From assembly GCA_027579435.1 (NCBI GenBank), contig JANBPK010001061.1, forward strand, positions 30,139-81,664: a DNA stretch of 51,526 bases, read 5' to 3'. Positions 1 to 11,037 of the stretch are shown here, in pieces. Source of the stretch: Candolleomyces eurysporus (lineage: Eukaryota > Basidiomycota > Agaricomycetes > Agaricales > Psathyrellaceae). The translations under genes were made by a program, and so were the position numbers. Every line of letters starts with the position of its first letter. The first letter of the stretch is position 1. Under the pieces are notes generated by a model. It ran no database searches. It saw only the letters and a program-made list of their open reading frames with translations, and was not told the origin of the DNA.

Positions 1-1169
1 CTCCTGGCGAGCAAATGGGGAGAATTTACCCTAGATGAGGTCNCAGGCAGTANTCAGGTCTTGTTTCAATAGTAATTCCGATAGCNTTTGATTTACTCTG
101 CTCTGAAAACCTGCAGGTCGAATTAACCGGTCGGTAAGTTAANACAAGAAAGTTNATAANATGGGTACCGACCGAACNGCTTCGTCAACGTCCAGCCCCG
201 TNTAGCCGGACAGTGCATTATGCAGCTGTGCAATAAACTTTGCTCTATAATCTTCCGGCATGCTCATAAACGTGCCTCCCATTATAATGAATTCGACCTA
301 ATCGAAAACCCGAAACAAACAGCAACGTAAGAATCCATACTTGATGCATAAAAGTAAATGAAAATCGGATGCTAGCATACGTACCTTGTCCACACTATGC
401 CCGAGACTCTTGAGCTGCTCCACGCGCCCCCTTGTCTGCTCATACGGATCATATCGAGCCCTAATAGCTCGCATACTTGTTGGCTCGTAACCCGTGTAAC
501 TNTGTGTACTATAGTCAAAATCGGAGTCCGGTCCTCCGGGGCAGTATCTGTGATACATAATTCAACGAAGTTAAAATCAGATTCATCGTANGTAGNGGAA
601 GGCNTTTCCGAAANGTATCACNTACACGCAAATATTCCCCGTCATCGCGATATGCGGACATCGATGGGGTTTACACATAACNGCAACCACTGCAATCTAC
701 AGNGTCGAGTCACCATTTAGCATCAATCACCTTTTCCCGACTGCACCACTGGGAANGACCAGGGATTNAATAAAGCGAGNACTCACCCCACTAGCAGTCC
801 TGATCGGNCTCGCCTTCAACTTGGGCAAAAGNGCCTTCTTATACTCGTCCGGAATCGCACTTATAATATCCACAAGACGGGGTACACCTCCGAAGCCGTA
901 TTTCTTGCTCATCTTGGCGCGGATAATGTTCAGCGAGACGGATTCGCCAGCATTGTGNGCTTTGATNAGCTCGGCGGCGATGCCTGAGGTTACGCGCAGG
1001 AGGGTCTCGGCTTGTGAAGGGCCTGNGGGCAGGTCGTCGGTTTGNGATTTGAATNNGTTGAACAATGTGTTGGTGGAGCGATGGGAGGAGAACAGAGGTA
1101 GNANATTAGTCTCNACAAGCTAACATTGGAANGGTTCTACNTACCTTCGGTCTTTGTTCCCTGCACCAT
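1..1169 (-). CDS. ELP3: Elongator complex catalytic subunit Elp3 (5' part, runs off left edge)
   Basis: Elp3 is the radical-SAM/acetyltransferase-like subunit of Elongator, which modifies wobble uridines in tRNA. The visible exons encode the N-terminal region and the first part of the radical SAM domain. The 4Fe-4S ligands are present as C-x9-C-x2-C ([14 protein letters not shown]), followed by [24 protein letters not shown] sequence, [11 protein letters not shown] and ITIETRPDY. Exon ends I can place: first exon 1145-1169 (ATG at 1167-1169), introns 697-786, 548-625 and 298-384, and a further intron near 105-165 with uncertain borders. One of the cluster-loop valine codons is split by the 548-625 intron. 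The acetyltransferase half lies beyond position 1. Several Ns fall in codons but keep the frame. The family call is very secure; the start is only probable because the first exon is short. Confidence 0.96.
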
Positions 1170-2701
1170 CNTGACNTNTTCTACGTCAGGAAAAGTATNC
1201 CTCGTTGGTCGTTGGTCGACGATAGAATNAAGCAATCTCNCCGTTNCTCCGTTNNGATCTCCANACCACAAACGANTCTTGTCACCGTAATGACAGAAAG
1301 TCTTCGCACTGCCCTCTCCCTAGAGCTTGAATGCCTCCACTAGACGTCTATGCAAANANNGAAGNCAAGGATGTGAGTAGCAGACNAAATGGTGGTCGTA
1401 GCAGTTGTAGATCTCCCAAAAAGTCGGTCCCCGCTGATCACGGATGACTCTCATCACCTGACTCCGATCTAATCAGNAGAACCTGGTTGGCCGATGATCC
1501 ATCCACCTCTTCCTAGTACATACCAAGTTCATTCTGGGCGCTACAAACCCACGAGAGCTCGAGNCGCCGAACAACTGTTCAACAAGGAGGGACATGACAC
1601 ACAGAGAAAAGCAGTGAGATTAAATAATCCAACACACCAAAAGCCCCAAAANNNNANNNCCAACGAATATAAATATATCGGATAATAAGAAGAAGCGGGG
1701 TAAATTCGAAACAAAACAGGGTATATTATATGGCCAGATCCAACAGCTTCTTTCCTATAGCTACTTAGGGCCTACGGGTTCTGCGGCTGCAGCGTGAGTG
1801 GGGTGTGGGTACCCGAGTAACGGCAGCTCCATAACGAACGATAACCTATCGGCCAAAAAAAGAAAAAGGAAAAAANNGGGTGTCATTTCAAAACATTTTT
1901 TGTGTCAATGTACGCGCTCGTAAGACAAGAGGAGGTTTGTTAAAAAGTGTCATCATGGTAAATTGAAAGAAAAGAAGAAATTGGTGGTATATAATGCATT
2001 GATTCAAACGGTCAAACGGGAAAGAAAAGAGCCAACCCNTTGCTTGTGAGCGAAAGCAAATGAGAAATGGTCAATGTTGAACGGCGGGTGAACAAGGGTC
2101 CAGAAGAAACAAACTATATACTCTAGTAGTTTGTGGTTGTGGCGGGTAGAAAAAGGTAAAGANGANAANGAAAAAGGCGGGGCAAGCGGGAATCGGGACG
2201 AGGGTAAACGCGGAGGTTGAGGAGGAGAAACTAGTACTAAGAGGTAATAGGTAGGTAGGTACGTATGTAATAGAAGGTAGTAACAGTAATTGACAATATA
2301 TAACAAACGACCATCGACACAAATGAAGGGAGGTGAAANGAGAAAAAGAGTCATTGCATCCAAGAAATAAAANAAGCCCAGATTGGTAAAATGTATCAGA
2401 CACGCTGATGCTNGGAGTTGGAGAGGGAGATGAAGAGGAACAAGCGGCGCCAGGGGGTAAAAAGACCAAGGAAGAAAGCAATCGTAACAGAGGGTAAGAT
2501 AAAGAGTCAAAACGTTCATGCAATCGTGAGTGTCTCCNTCCCGTAGGTCCCAGGAAAGANACGAAAAAACGCGCCTATAACGTAGCAAGGAAGAGGGGGG
2601 TAAGAGTAGGCATCGCATGTTATAATACACACCACACAAAANAACCCTTCCCACTACATCACATCCATCCTCTCCTCNACAGCCCTTGAAANAGAGAAAT
2701 T
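1170..2701. other. Intergenic stretch, purine-rich and low-complexity in its right half
   Basis: This lies between the ELP3 start and the transporter stop. Positions 1200-1700 hold scattered Ns and no ORF with recognisable protein character. From about 1855 to 2640 the + strand is strongly A/G-rich, with short tandem tracts (for example GGTA/GTAGGTA near 2245-2265). The long reading frame on the - strand here is a by-product of that composition. It probably includes the ELP3 promoter and the transporter 3' UTR. Confidence 0.5.
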
Positions 2702-4349
2702 CTAATGAGGCCTAGGACTGCTCGCCCTTGACGGCATCCTGGAGCCGGCGTGACTAGGGAACGGAGACCCGTACGGTGCATCATGATACCTTGGAGTATC
2801 GTGTACATCTCCGAAATACCCTTCACCATGGCCCGAGATCCCAATACCACTCGCGCCNGCCAAACCTACAGAGCTCGACTTCTTCTTCAGNACATGGCCA
2901 TGGTGCCCCGAGATCGGCGAATCACCGGGCGTTGCAACATGCGGCGTTGAACTCTCCGACGANCCCGTCANCACAAACATCGGNGGCTTGNTGCTTGACC
3001 CNTTTGACGTTGACGGTGTTGAGGACGGGGAAGGGGGTGAAGGCTGGTTNTACATCCATGTCGCACTCAACACAGTNCTCGCTCCAANAACAAACGAGAA
3101 CGTGATGTGGAAGTCGAACAGGACGACGGACGCCAAAAACGAGATGACAATGGCCAGACTGGTTGCGAAACCCTTGAGGATGTTATCCGAGTACTTGATC
3201 ACAACAGCCGTAATCAGGCCACCAAACACCTGGATNATAACGGTCGCCCATGCCCATCCACCAAAGTTCCTAAAGAGGTCGAGGATGAAGCCCTTGGAAG
3301 CGGGGGGAGCGGGGGCGTAGAGGATGGGGAGAAGGGCGGGGATAAGCGAGAAGAGGGAGAGCTGGACGTTCCTGACCCAGAGGTCGGCCTTGGATCCCTT
3401 GAGCACCATCTCAAAGTAGACACCAGCAAGGCCGGATGTAAAGCATGCAGCAGTCACCGCACCAAAGCCCTTCAAGGGGTTCATCACATGAACATGGTAC
3501 TCGTGCGCACTCCCAACAGCGTCCGAATTCTTTGGTATGGCCTGCCTAACCCCCGACCCAGCAGAGGTCTGAATCTGGACAATCCCCACTCCAATCGCCA
3601 AAAAGAAGAGGGCCAACCACTTCGTCCCGGACAATTTTTTCCGCAACATCGCAACCGAAAAGGCTGCGGTGGTGAGAATCTTCATCTGATACGTGACTTG
3701 GAATGTTGCGACCGGGAGATTGCTAATGGCGACGAATTGAAGCGAGTTTTGAATAACGTAGAGGATAGCCGGGATGGAAAGCTTCCAGCAGTCGGGACTG
3801 AGAATTTCACCCCACACCTCCCAGAACGCCGCATACCACAAATTCAACGTGCCCCAAATGGTAGTTGCTCTCCGCGCGCGCGTCGAGGTCGGGTCNTTGA
3901 GNATGGATGCGTTGGACAGCGCAATGGCGAACGANATCGTGCCNTTGAGGAGCTCGTTCAGGAGCACGGCTGACGCGGGTGAATAGGCGAGATGGGGCGG
4001 CGTTGACACCCGAGAGTAGTGCATTACGATTGACAGTGCAGCATTCTGGACGGCAAGTGTGACCAAGCTGTCAACGGAAGAATTACCCAAGTCAGCATTT
4101 CTCTTGGCGTCCAGCAGAAGCAGAAGGGACTCACGAAACATATTTCAGAGGCAAGCCCAATATTGAAGGTTCGACCTGGTTGTCGAGCTGGGCAATGGCT
4201 CCATTGACGACGCTTCCATGCTTCTCCGGGTATGCGACGGCGGTAGAGGGCAACAAGGGAGAGAGTCGTGGACTCGAGCCTTTGCTAGCGATGGCGCTGA
4301 GCGCTAGCGATGATGATGAGCGCACTGTGGGCAGTGGTCGCTGATGCAT
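2702..4349 (-). CDS. Golgi UDP-sugar (UDP-galactose type) transporter, SLC35A-like
   Basis: This is a multi-membrane-span nucleotide-sugar transporter of the UDP-galactose/UDP-GlcNAc/CMP-sialic acid family, which would exchange nucleotide sugars for UMP across the Golgi membrane. There are two exons, 4135-4349 and 2702-4067, joined across a 67 nt GT-AG intron that splits a serine codon. Together they encode about 526 residues. Family marks in order are [15 protein letters not shown] at the first membrane span, [31 protein letters not shown]-like [21 protein letters not shown] and [15 protein letters not shown] [14 protein letters not shown]. The first 60 residues and the roughly 120-residue Ser/Pro/Gly-rich tail are low-complexity and unlike the compact family core. 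Several Ns fall in codons without breaking the frame. The sugar specificity cannot be read from the sequence. Confidence 0.95.
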
Positions 4350-5064
4350 GAGGGGCAGGGTAATTGCTCNTTCGCTGGGGGTTGTTTTTGAGGTTCACGG
4401 TGCAGCGGCGGCGACAATAAAATAGTGTTTGAGGAAAGGAACGTCGTTATAATCGTTGGAAAGCTAGGGAGCGATAAGGTTCAACGTTGTGATGAGGGCT
4501 AAGAGTGGGACGAGACGGACTACTAGGCGTGCAATATGTCTAGGATAGAATATGGTTATTGCGTGGAGGGTGTCTGCATGTACTGTGGCGACGACGAAAG
4601 GGGGCTGTACGCCGGGGAGGACGGTGTCGAGGAACAGAGGGCGACGACGGCGGAGGCAAGAAAGAGCCAAGGCAACGCCCAATTTCAATGTCACGAAATT
4701 TGTACGTCCACGCGAAATTCACCAATATTCTGCCACAAAATCCGCACATCTTTCCCACGGCCCCTGTTTCGACCGTGTGCACCCCAGAAATCCTTTTTTC
4801 CAGATCAGCGCTGGCCACAGTTTCATAATTCTTGGAGTCATGGAGCACAGTCCTAGAAACCATCACAATCCACCACCACTCGAAGCCCATTGCGTAGTCG
4901 CGTAGCGAGCTGAGGCTGCCAGCGAGTCGCCAGCAAACGGGCAAGAGCACCCTTGTTCCATCATTCAAACATTTTCTCTGACAGCATCAGAATTCAATCA
5001 ACCGCGAACGTGCTCTCTCAGGATGGTCACCTCATCGTCCGATAACCGACAAGGACCGACGAAC
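4350..5064. other. Intergenic: transporter upstream region
   Basis: I see no convincing coding exon between the transporter ATG and the end of the small gene that follows. The open frames on both strands at 4464-4968 overlap each other and lack family features. This interval should contain the transporter promoter. Confidence 0.45.
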
Positions 5065-5589
5065 TCATAACGTGAAGGAGTAAAAATCTGCAAGAAACGA
5101 AGAGCATGAGTCTATTGCCATTCCCACTTGAAAGAAGCAAAATGGAGGGAGATAGTACGCAGCCTCAGCCTCGCCTTTACTTCTGCATCCACACCCAGCC
5201 AACGTCCCCAATCCCGCGGGAAATGAGACCAGTTGCCTGCACCAAATACCAGGATCTCTCCGTTTAGGAGGACGGGGTGTGTGCTTTTACCAGGTTTATA
5301 ATCACAGGCTGCGTACTACATGCAACGAACAAGATGATCAACTCACCGTTTATCCGCTCGAACTCCAACCAATCTCGCGCTGCAGTCGTCGTAAAATCAT
5401 ATCATATTGGCGAGAGACTATACAGGAGGCGTTGCTGCAGAAGATGCGGCGTGATCGCAACGCGAAACAATGAATGTAGAACAGCTCCAGGTGATCCTGC
5501 GTCCTAGCCCCTCTACCAGAGGGAGAAGCATCAGCAAAGATTGTTTTTGAGCATCCCGTCTTTCTTCGACATTTGTCTGGACTGTCCAT
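5065..5589 (-). CDS. Possible small spliced gene, unknown product
   Basis: This is a tentative four-exon model, divergent from MRP51. It starts at ATG 5587-5589 and ends at TGA 5065-5067. Three introns give one continuous frame: one starting GTATAG near 5411 and ending CTGCAG, one starting GTGAGT near 5344 with branch CTAAAC 22 nt before TGCAG, and one starting GTACTA and ending TTGCAG near 5090. The central product reads RDWLEFERINGNWSHFPRD then WGRWLGVD, which is Trp-rich and protein-like. The N-terminal part is Cys/Arg-rich. I do not recognise the family. A different start or a longer upstream exon is possible. Confidence 0.35.
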
Positions 5590-5684
5590 CCTAGTGAACG
5601 ATGCCCAGAACTGGGCGCAGGACAGGACAGTAATTGGAACGCCGGTTGTATGAGAAGAAAAAAAAAGATAGGCGCGTCGGCGGG

Positions 5685-5692
5685 CTATATAG
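5685..5692 (+). promoter_or_regulatory. TATA-like box upstream of MRP51
   Basis: CTATATAGG lies about 90 bp upstream of the MRP51 ATG at 5780, in the short region shared with the divergent small gene. Spacing suits a TATA element, but nothing else supports it. Confidence 0.3.
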
Positions 5693-5779
5693 GATCCTCG
5701 GCTGAGCCCGGTCCGCGTTGAAACTCCGCTTCCAGGAAAAATCTGAATTCATTCCGGGCAGCCAGCGAAGTCGTAAACT

Positions 5780-7341
5780 ATGGCAGCGGTGGTAGCCAGG
5801 AAAGGTCCAACAGGCGTCCTGCCTGCAGCCTCACCCTTTGCAGAGCTCCTCAGACGCTCGCGCTTCGCCTCCTTCGACCCAGAGATCAAGCAAACCTACA
5901 GCGCACCCCCCGCCTTCGCCCACCGCGGAAACTGGGGTCTCAAGCGACCCATCTCCCCAGCGTCGACGGAACGCGTTCATTACCCTCAAGTCCTACGAGG
6001 AACACGCGCAGTACATCGAATGGAACAACGCCGAGGACCAAGTCCGGTTCATCAAACGCTTCGAGGAGCTCAACCTCACCCCCCCAAATCGCCAGCAATG
6101 ACCCGCGAGCACCGACATCCGTGGAACAGAAATCCATGCTGTGGAACAAAAACTTGGGACCCGTAGCAAGCAGTCTCTGGCTCACGGACTCCGAATTCGA
6201 CACTGCCAAGGACAGGGAGTACCGATACGCCGCCTACGAGCAGCCACCCGCCGCAGAAGAGAAGGCAGCAGAAGAGGAAGAAGTGTACGAGGACATTTCC
6301 AGCCTAGGCAAACGCGGACCTGGCCACTACGGTGCCGCAGCCCAGCACGCTACGAAAGCCTCCTTGGCCCCTCTAGCCAGGAGCGAGCCCTGGAACTTCC
6401 GCCAACCCAACATCCTCGCGATGAGTCCCAGCGAATTCGAATCCTACATCGAAAAGCTCCGCACTCTCCGACCCATCTTCTACGAAAAAATCCGTGCCCA
6501 GCTCCAACTAAAAGCCAAGGCCGGCCAGCTCAACGGCACTTTGCTCAACCCGGACATGGACGACTTCCAGCTCGCCATCGCCAACGTCGTCTCGAGCGAC
6601 CACCGCGCCTTCCTCAACGAGTACTTCGAAGGGGAGTACGCTGAACGCGACGGCGACACAGAGCCTGCCGCACCCGATTTCGAGACAGACGAAGCCCTCC
6701 CTAAAGAATTCGTCAACCCCAAGATCAAGCCCCAACCACACCGGAACGGCGGGCTGATGTACGCCCACCCCTCCCTCCTCGATACGTACTTCACCACCAC
6801 ACCCCAATCCGCCTTTGTACTCGGCGCTAAAGAGTCGGCCCGGATGTCGAGCACCACAGACGTCGGCTTCAACGTCAGCTTCGGTGGTGTCGTCGCACAC
6901 CTCGAGAGAGTTCCTTCGCACAAGGAACCGCTCTTCACGCGCACCTCTGGTCCTACAGGCGCCGAGGTCGACCAGAGCGTTGTAGGTGTCCGGGTGAGCG
7001 AGTACGTCGTCGAGCAGCCACCTCGAGTTGTCGGTCGCCACGGGCAAGGTCTCAACGGTGTCACGGTGCGCGAGAAGGTCGTGTTGAGCCCGCCGCATCA
7101 CGAGAGGCACCCGGGCAANCCTGAGCGTCCGGGTACGAAGAAATATGTTTCGTCGAGGGATGATCCTATGCCTATCAGTATGAGGCCCAGGATGTTTGCG
7201 CAGGGCAGCTTTTGGACAACTCCGAATGGGCAATCGCATGCGGTGAGGACTGGGAAGAAGGGGGCGCCGAGGGTGAAGGACGCGCTTTCGAGTTTGAGGC
7301 GGATGGCACAGTCGGTGCCGGGATCTGAAGGCTCTTCTTAG
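5780..7341 (+). CDS. MRP51: Mitochondrial small-subunit ribosomal protein MRP51 (bS1m), with two single-base frame breaks
   Basis: This is a component of the mitochondrial small ribosomal subunit (Mrp51 family). Family marks are LLRRSRFASFDPEIKQ, HRGNWGLKRP, then in the second frame RRRNAFITLKSYEEH and EWNNAEDQVRFIKRFEEL, and in the third frame an MSPSEFESYIEKLR segment and GLMYAHPSLLDTYF. Coding passes through three frames. The first switch is at the C4 run 5955-5958 and the second at the C7 run 6079-6085. Both are cured by dropping one C, giving about 519 residues, and no GT-AG intron fits either switch. Two errors of the same kind in C homopolymers of an essential gene suggest sequencing errors rather than a pseudogene. 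The start at 5780 is the first ATG and opens directly into the conserved N-terminus. Fragments of this gene's 3' end recur at four places downstream. Confidence 0.85.
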
Positions 7342-7424
7342 ATTCAATTGATAGATTGGGATGGGTGTCGTACATGTTATTTTGCTTTGCTCATAATCGA
7401 TACATATCATAATTTCTCCAGACA

Positions 7425-7515
7425 CGAGCACTATTGGGATTTGGAATATCCTGAATCGAGGAGTAAATTTGCACCCTTTCCCAATCGGTTTTCGTTAGTC
7501 CCCTGCCTGAAGAGA
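7425..7515 (-). pseudogene. Relic of an F-box/zinc gene terminal exon
   Basis: On the - strand this matches the last exon of F-box gene A (around 11970-12035) nearly base for base. It includes the splice-acceptor context, the TGGGA-(A/G)AGGGTGCA segment and the sequence past the stop codon. Its reading frame is degraded. It sits just after the MRP51 3' UTR, in the same tail-to-tail order as in the downstream copies, so it probably marks the original MRP51/F-box junction. Confidence 0.7.
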
Positions 7516-7552
7516 ACACTATTTGTCTTGTCAAGGAATGCGATTATCCTGA

Positions 7553-7720
7553 TTACTGACGCAGTCCACCCTGCCCATCCCAAGTGCGAAGTGTTTCATC
7601 CCTTGAGCCAGAGACAATGTGCTGTCGGTCAGGAGATATAACAACATTCATCGCCGAAGCTGTACGTCCTCCAAACGTCACCCAACGATGCCCCCGAATA
7701 TGAGATAATGCGCTGTCCGT
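7553..7720 (-). pseudogene. Single WD40-repeat relic (NLR-WD40 type)
   Basis: The - strand reads HIRGHRWV, then NVVISPDRQHIVSGSRDET, then LRTWDG. This is one nearly perfect WD40 repeat of the kind found at the C-terminus of fungal NACHT-WD40 proteins (GH..V...SPDG..IVSGS.D.T.R.WD). It stops after eight more residues, and no NACHT domain or further repeats are attached. I read it as a fragment of a lost or recombined receptor gene. Confidence 0.65.
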
Positions 7721-7727
7721 CAGTCGT

Positions 7728-7775
7728 CTCTGGTCTCTTGGACACTTCCGAATGGGCAGTCGCAAACAGTGAGAG
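7728..7775 (+). pseudogene. Degenerate fragment of MRP51 3' coding end
   Basis: The sequence TTGGACACTTCCGAATGGGC and what follows resembles MRP51 positions 7204-7250 (TTGGACAACTCCGAATGGGC). The match is short and degraded. It is one of four such tags in the region. Confidence 0.5.
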
Positions 7776-8217
7776 CACTGAATGTGCGTCGAGCACGGCG
7801 CAGCTCGGCTACGAGATGGGGGTGCACCTACTACGTAGCATAGGCATTTCGAGTAATTTAAAGCTGGTTTCGAAAGCCTTGCCAACTCCGAGCTAGCGCT
7901 AGAGATATGACGCAGTACAATCAACAAGGGGGCAGACCCTAGTAGAGTGCTGCCCTCACTGCGCAACGGTTGAATGACGTTCATATTAGTCTACTACTAT
8001 CGTCGTCAACATCCTCTGAGTATATGCTGCAAACTGTGTGACTCTGAATCATGACATTGAGTATATTCGTAATTACAACATTCCGGCATAAATAAATAGA
8101 AGCCTTATCCCTAAATCCACTGGGAAGCGCTGTATTAGCAAAGCAAATATGAAGTAGTCGTTGAGAGAATGACATATAATACCCTGTATACATGTGGTGA
8201 GAACTTGAAAGCAATCT
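7776..8217. other. Gene-free stretch downstream of the NACHT-TPR gene
   Basis: No coding exon or repeat is recognised here. It probably contains the NACHT-TPR 3' UTR and degraded duplicated sequence. Confidence 0.4.
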
Positions 8218-11037
8218 CTATTTCTTGACCTTTTGCTGGTGGAAAAGAGCCAATTCTGCCTTCAAATCCTCAATTTCTTGCCAATCTTGATCATCTTCAG
8301 TCAGCTCATATCGCTTTTCAAGAGCCACCACAAATTGCTGAACTGCACCCTGCCGGTATCTGTGCCCAGGGGGACAGAGAACCAGTCGTTCCCTACAATG
8401 TGATATTGCTTCATTGAGGACATCCACACCATCCACACTTCCATTTTGCTCAAATTGGGATAGAAGTGCATTGGCAAGGTTGTTGAGTGATGTGGAGCGA
8501 CCTGGATGAGGTGCAGGGCGGAGTCCAAGTGCCTCACGATGCAGTGAAATCGCCTCAGTCAATGTTCGAATGCCACCATTGCACCTATAGAGGGATTGAA
8601 GAGCACTGGCAAGGTTGTTGAGTGACATGGAGCGATCTGGGTGAGGTGCAGGGCGGAGTCCAAGTGATTCTTGGTGACACAAAATTGCCTCGCTAAGGAT
8701 AACCCTGTCTCCATTTTGCTGATAACAGGACATAAGGGCACTAGCAAGGTTGTTGAGTGATTCTCCACGATCAGGGTGCTGGTCGGTTTGAATATGTAAA
8801 GCATGTTGAAAGGCTACCACCGCTTCCTCATGCATCTGAAGGATACCTGTCCTATTGCCCCGCGCAGCGTAGCACCTTCCAAGCTGTGACCACACTTCAG
8901 CATCACCGTCATCTATCCGTATGGCAACCTCCAAACAAGCCACCTCGAATTCCCAGCAATCTTGACCAATTTTGCCCAGAGAATTGGCGAGTCCCCTCAG
9001 AATCGACACCATACCATCCTCTGCACCAATATTATCCATCATCTTCGAATCCATTTCCCCGGGCACCAAGCTTTCGAGAAACAACGCTGCCCATTGCCGT
9101 TGCGCCTCGGCTGTGATCTTCCGTAGCGTCGAACAGTGCTCTGTCTGTGACCATTGCTCATGTGAGCGTGGGGTTCCCCTGAACACATGGAACGGCCAGT
9201 ACTTCATGGCATAACGTTGGTGGCTGTATAGATCGGAGACGTGATGTGATGACGATGGAAGCCTGGCAAGCTGGTTGAGACAGCCCAGGCCCAGCGCAGA
9301 GTGGGAATCCAAGGTAGAGATCGAGAAAGAGCTTTCTGTCGTTGTGGCTTGGACATACTCGAGAAATGACATATGGAAGAGCGTTGTCGCTGGGTGAACC
9401 ATCCCCTCCGAGCCTGGAGGCGGGGATCGGGTCTGTAGAGCGGATAGATCGAATTGGATACGGTTTATAAGATGGGTACGGATTTCTGCAAGCATCGAAA
9501 AGTCGGATGGGGAAAGTGCTTCTTGAAGGCCAATGCTCGCTCCTAGATACCGTCGGAGCTGTCTTTGGTCTTCAGGAGAGCGGAAGAGGCGCAAAAGCGC
9601 GTTGCGANTACAGCTNCCCCGAGCCCATCACTATCACCAACCTGACGCCTACTTCCGACAATCTCTTCGAGAATTTCGTGGGGCGGCGACTCGCTGAGCC
9701 GATGCGAAAGCAACGCGATCACAGTCGCGGCCCACACCGGGAGACCGCCTGAGAGCTCCGTGAGCTTGTCGACGTCGGAAGGGGTCGCCATTCGCCCATC
9801 CACCCACGGGACGGTCTCTAGATGTTTGTGGAAATAGGTCTTGATAGCCTCCTTTGAAATAGGACCAAGAGCGTATGTGCGGATGGAGAGCTTCTCAATT
9901 CCGGGTAAGTGGGAGGCGCATGGGTTCAAACGATCCGTGATGAGGAATTTGACGACGCGACTTTGTGAGTTGAGGTGAGCGAGCGACTTGATGAAATGCG
10001 GATGATCCCGCCATTCGTCCATAGCATCGATGATGATGATGAGGGGTTGCCGGCGGTTGAGCGATCGCAAGGGCTCGAAGATGTACTTCTCGAGGTGTTT
10101 TTCGAGCGAGGTACCATGGGATTGATCCATTGCTTCCACAATCTTCGGTATTGCCTGCGGATGGATGCTCCCGATTTCGTGAGCTATCATCTTGATGATC
10201 GCCTCGGGCCCGGATGTATCTGTCGGAAAGGCGCTCAGCGAAATAGAGCCCCCCAAGCGATCGGCTGACCGAAACTTGTCTGAGAGGTGGCCAGCAAGCG
10301 TCGACTTGCCTATGCCGGCCGGCCCATGAATCGCACAGCACAAGCTCAGTCCGCTTGACTCCCGTTCGCATAACTCCTCGACATCCGGCTTCCGACTATC
10401 AGGTAGGTACTCCGCTCGCCTCGCACTCATTTCTGGATGCTTTGGAAGCGCATCGAACCTCGTTCGTTCTGGCAGGGCGCCGTGTCAGTAGATTCGATCG
10501 ATAGCTCCAGTAGTTCACGCACCAATGTTAACAGCATCATGATGGATCGACGTCTCGTTGACTATACTGACCTGAGCTGCATTGGGTGCATAGACCAAGT
10601 CCCTNCATTTGAAAATGGTGAGCGCCGGCGAGGATCGATTGACTTCCGGGTGCTTGCAGAGAATGGGCAGATAGAACTCGGTCTTGAGGATCGTGTGATG
10701 TCGTAGTCTTGCTGCCCCCTGTAGCAGGGCGGATTGATAACTCTGAGAGGGGGTCCTGTGCAACCAGGGCCGAGGTGGAGGCTACGAGGCACGTAGCGTT
10801 TGCCGAAGAGCGCAACGATTCAACTCGATCGGCCTCGTTTGTAGACGGGTGCTTTGGCAGCTGAGGAATGGAGTCTTGCGGAAGGGAAGGGGTCGAAGGG
10901 TTGTAAGCTGTGAATAGGCCGACGCCCTGATTAGGGGTTGAGTCGACCGAGGTCGTGTGTTCAGAAGCAGAGTTGCGGCTGGGGCCCTTGAGCGAAATCG
11001 AGCCGAAGCGGGGCAGGAACTTGAACCCCTTGGGCAT
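8218..11037 (-). CDS. NACHT-TPR receptor (NLR-like STAND NTPase)
   Basis: This is a STAND-class signalling ATPase of the type common in Agaricomycetes and thought to act in recognition of non-self or incompatibility. There are two exons, 10523-11037 and 8218-10468, with a 54 nt intron (GTGCGT donor, CTGAC branch, CCAG acceptor). With three Ns removed (9608, 9616, 10605) the exons total 2763 nt, or 920 residues. Order: MPKGFKFLPRFG start and a Ser/Thr-rich leader; a short ILAGAHHFQMRDLVYA motif; NACHT with Walker A GPAGIGKST and Walker B LIIIIDAMDE; a helical linker; then about three 43-residue TPR units (SLNNLASAL ... EAIxxHxExLGLRPAPHPDR). Removing the Ns at 9608/9616 gives GLGELYRNALLRLF, the expected linker sequence. 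The N-terminal effector domain is not a known one. An in-frame upstream ATG exists at 11193, but the 11037 start fits better. Confidence 0.93.
8460..8790 (-). repeat. Tandem TPR-coding repeats
   Basis: Two full and one more diverged unit of about 130-150 bp each contain GGCAAGGTTGTTGAGTGA on the + strand at about 8472, 8610 and 8740, with GGTGCAGGGCGGAGTCCAAG shared by the first two. They encode the TPRs of the NACHT gene. High nucleotide identity suggests recent unit duplication or conversion. Confidence 0.85.

Noticed and set aside
1180..1700. Possible tRNA or small RNA in the N-rich stretch
   Set aside because: No cloverleaf, A/B box pair or snoRNA boxes could be found by eye.
2004..2654. 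216-codon open frame on the - strand
   Set aside because: It is a by-product of an A/G-rich + strand; the product is rich in Leu, Ser, Pro and Phe in low-complexity runs and resembles no family.
3107..3973. 288-codon frame on the + strand
   Set aside because: It is antisense to the transporter coding exon, whose family identity is clear.
4540..4968. Overlapping frames on both strands upstream of the transporter
   Set aside because: Four frames overlap each other, none shows family features or a usable splice pattern.
5279..5473. + strand frame with an RRKIISYWRETIQEALLQ-like helical segment
   Set aside because: It looks helical, but it has no splice context or homology and opposes the better-signalled - strand exons. 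I keep it only as an alternative.
6480..7431. Two long - strand frames
   Set aside because: Antisense shadows of MRP51, which has clear family motifs on the + strand.
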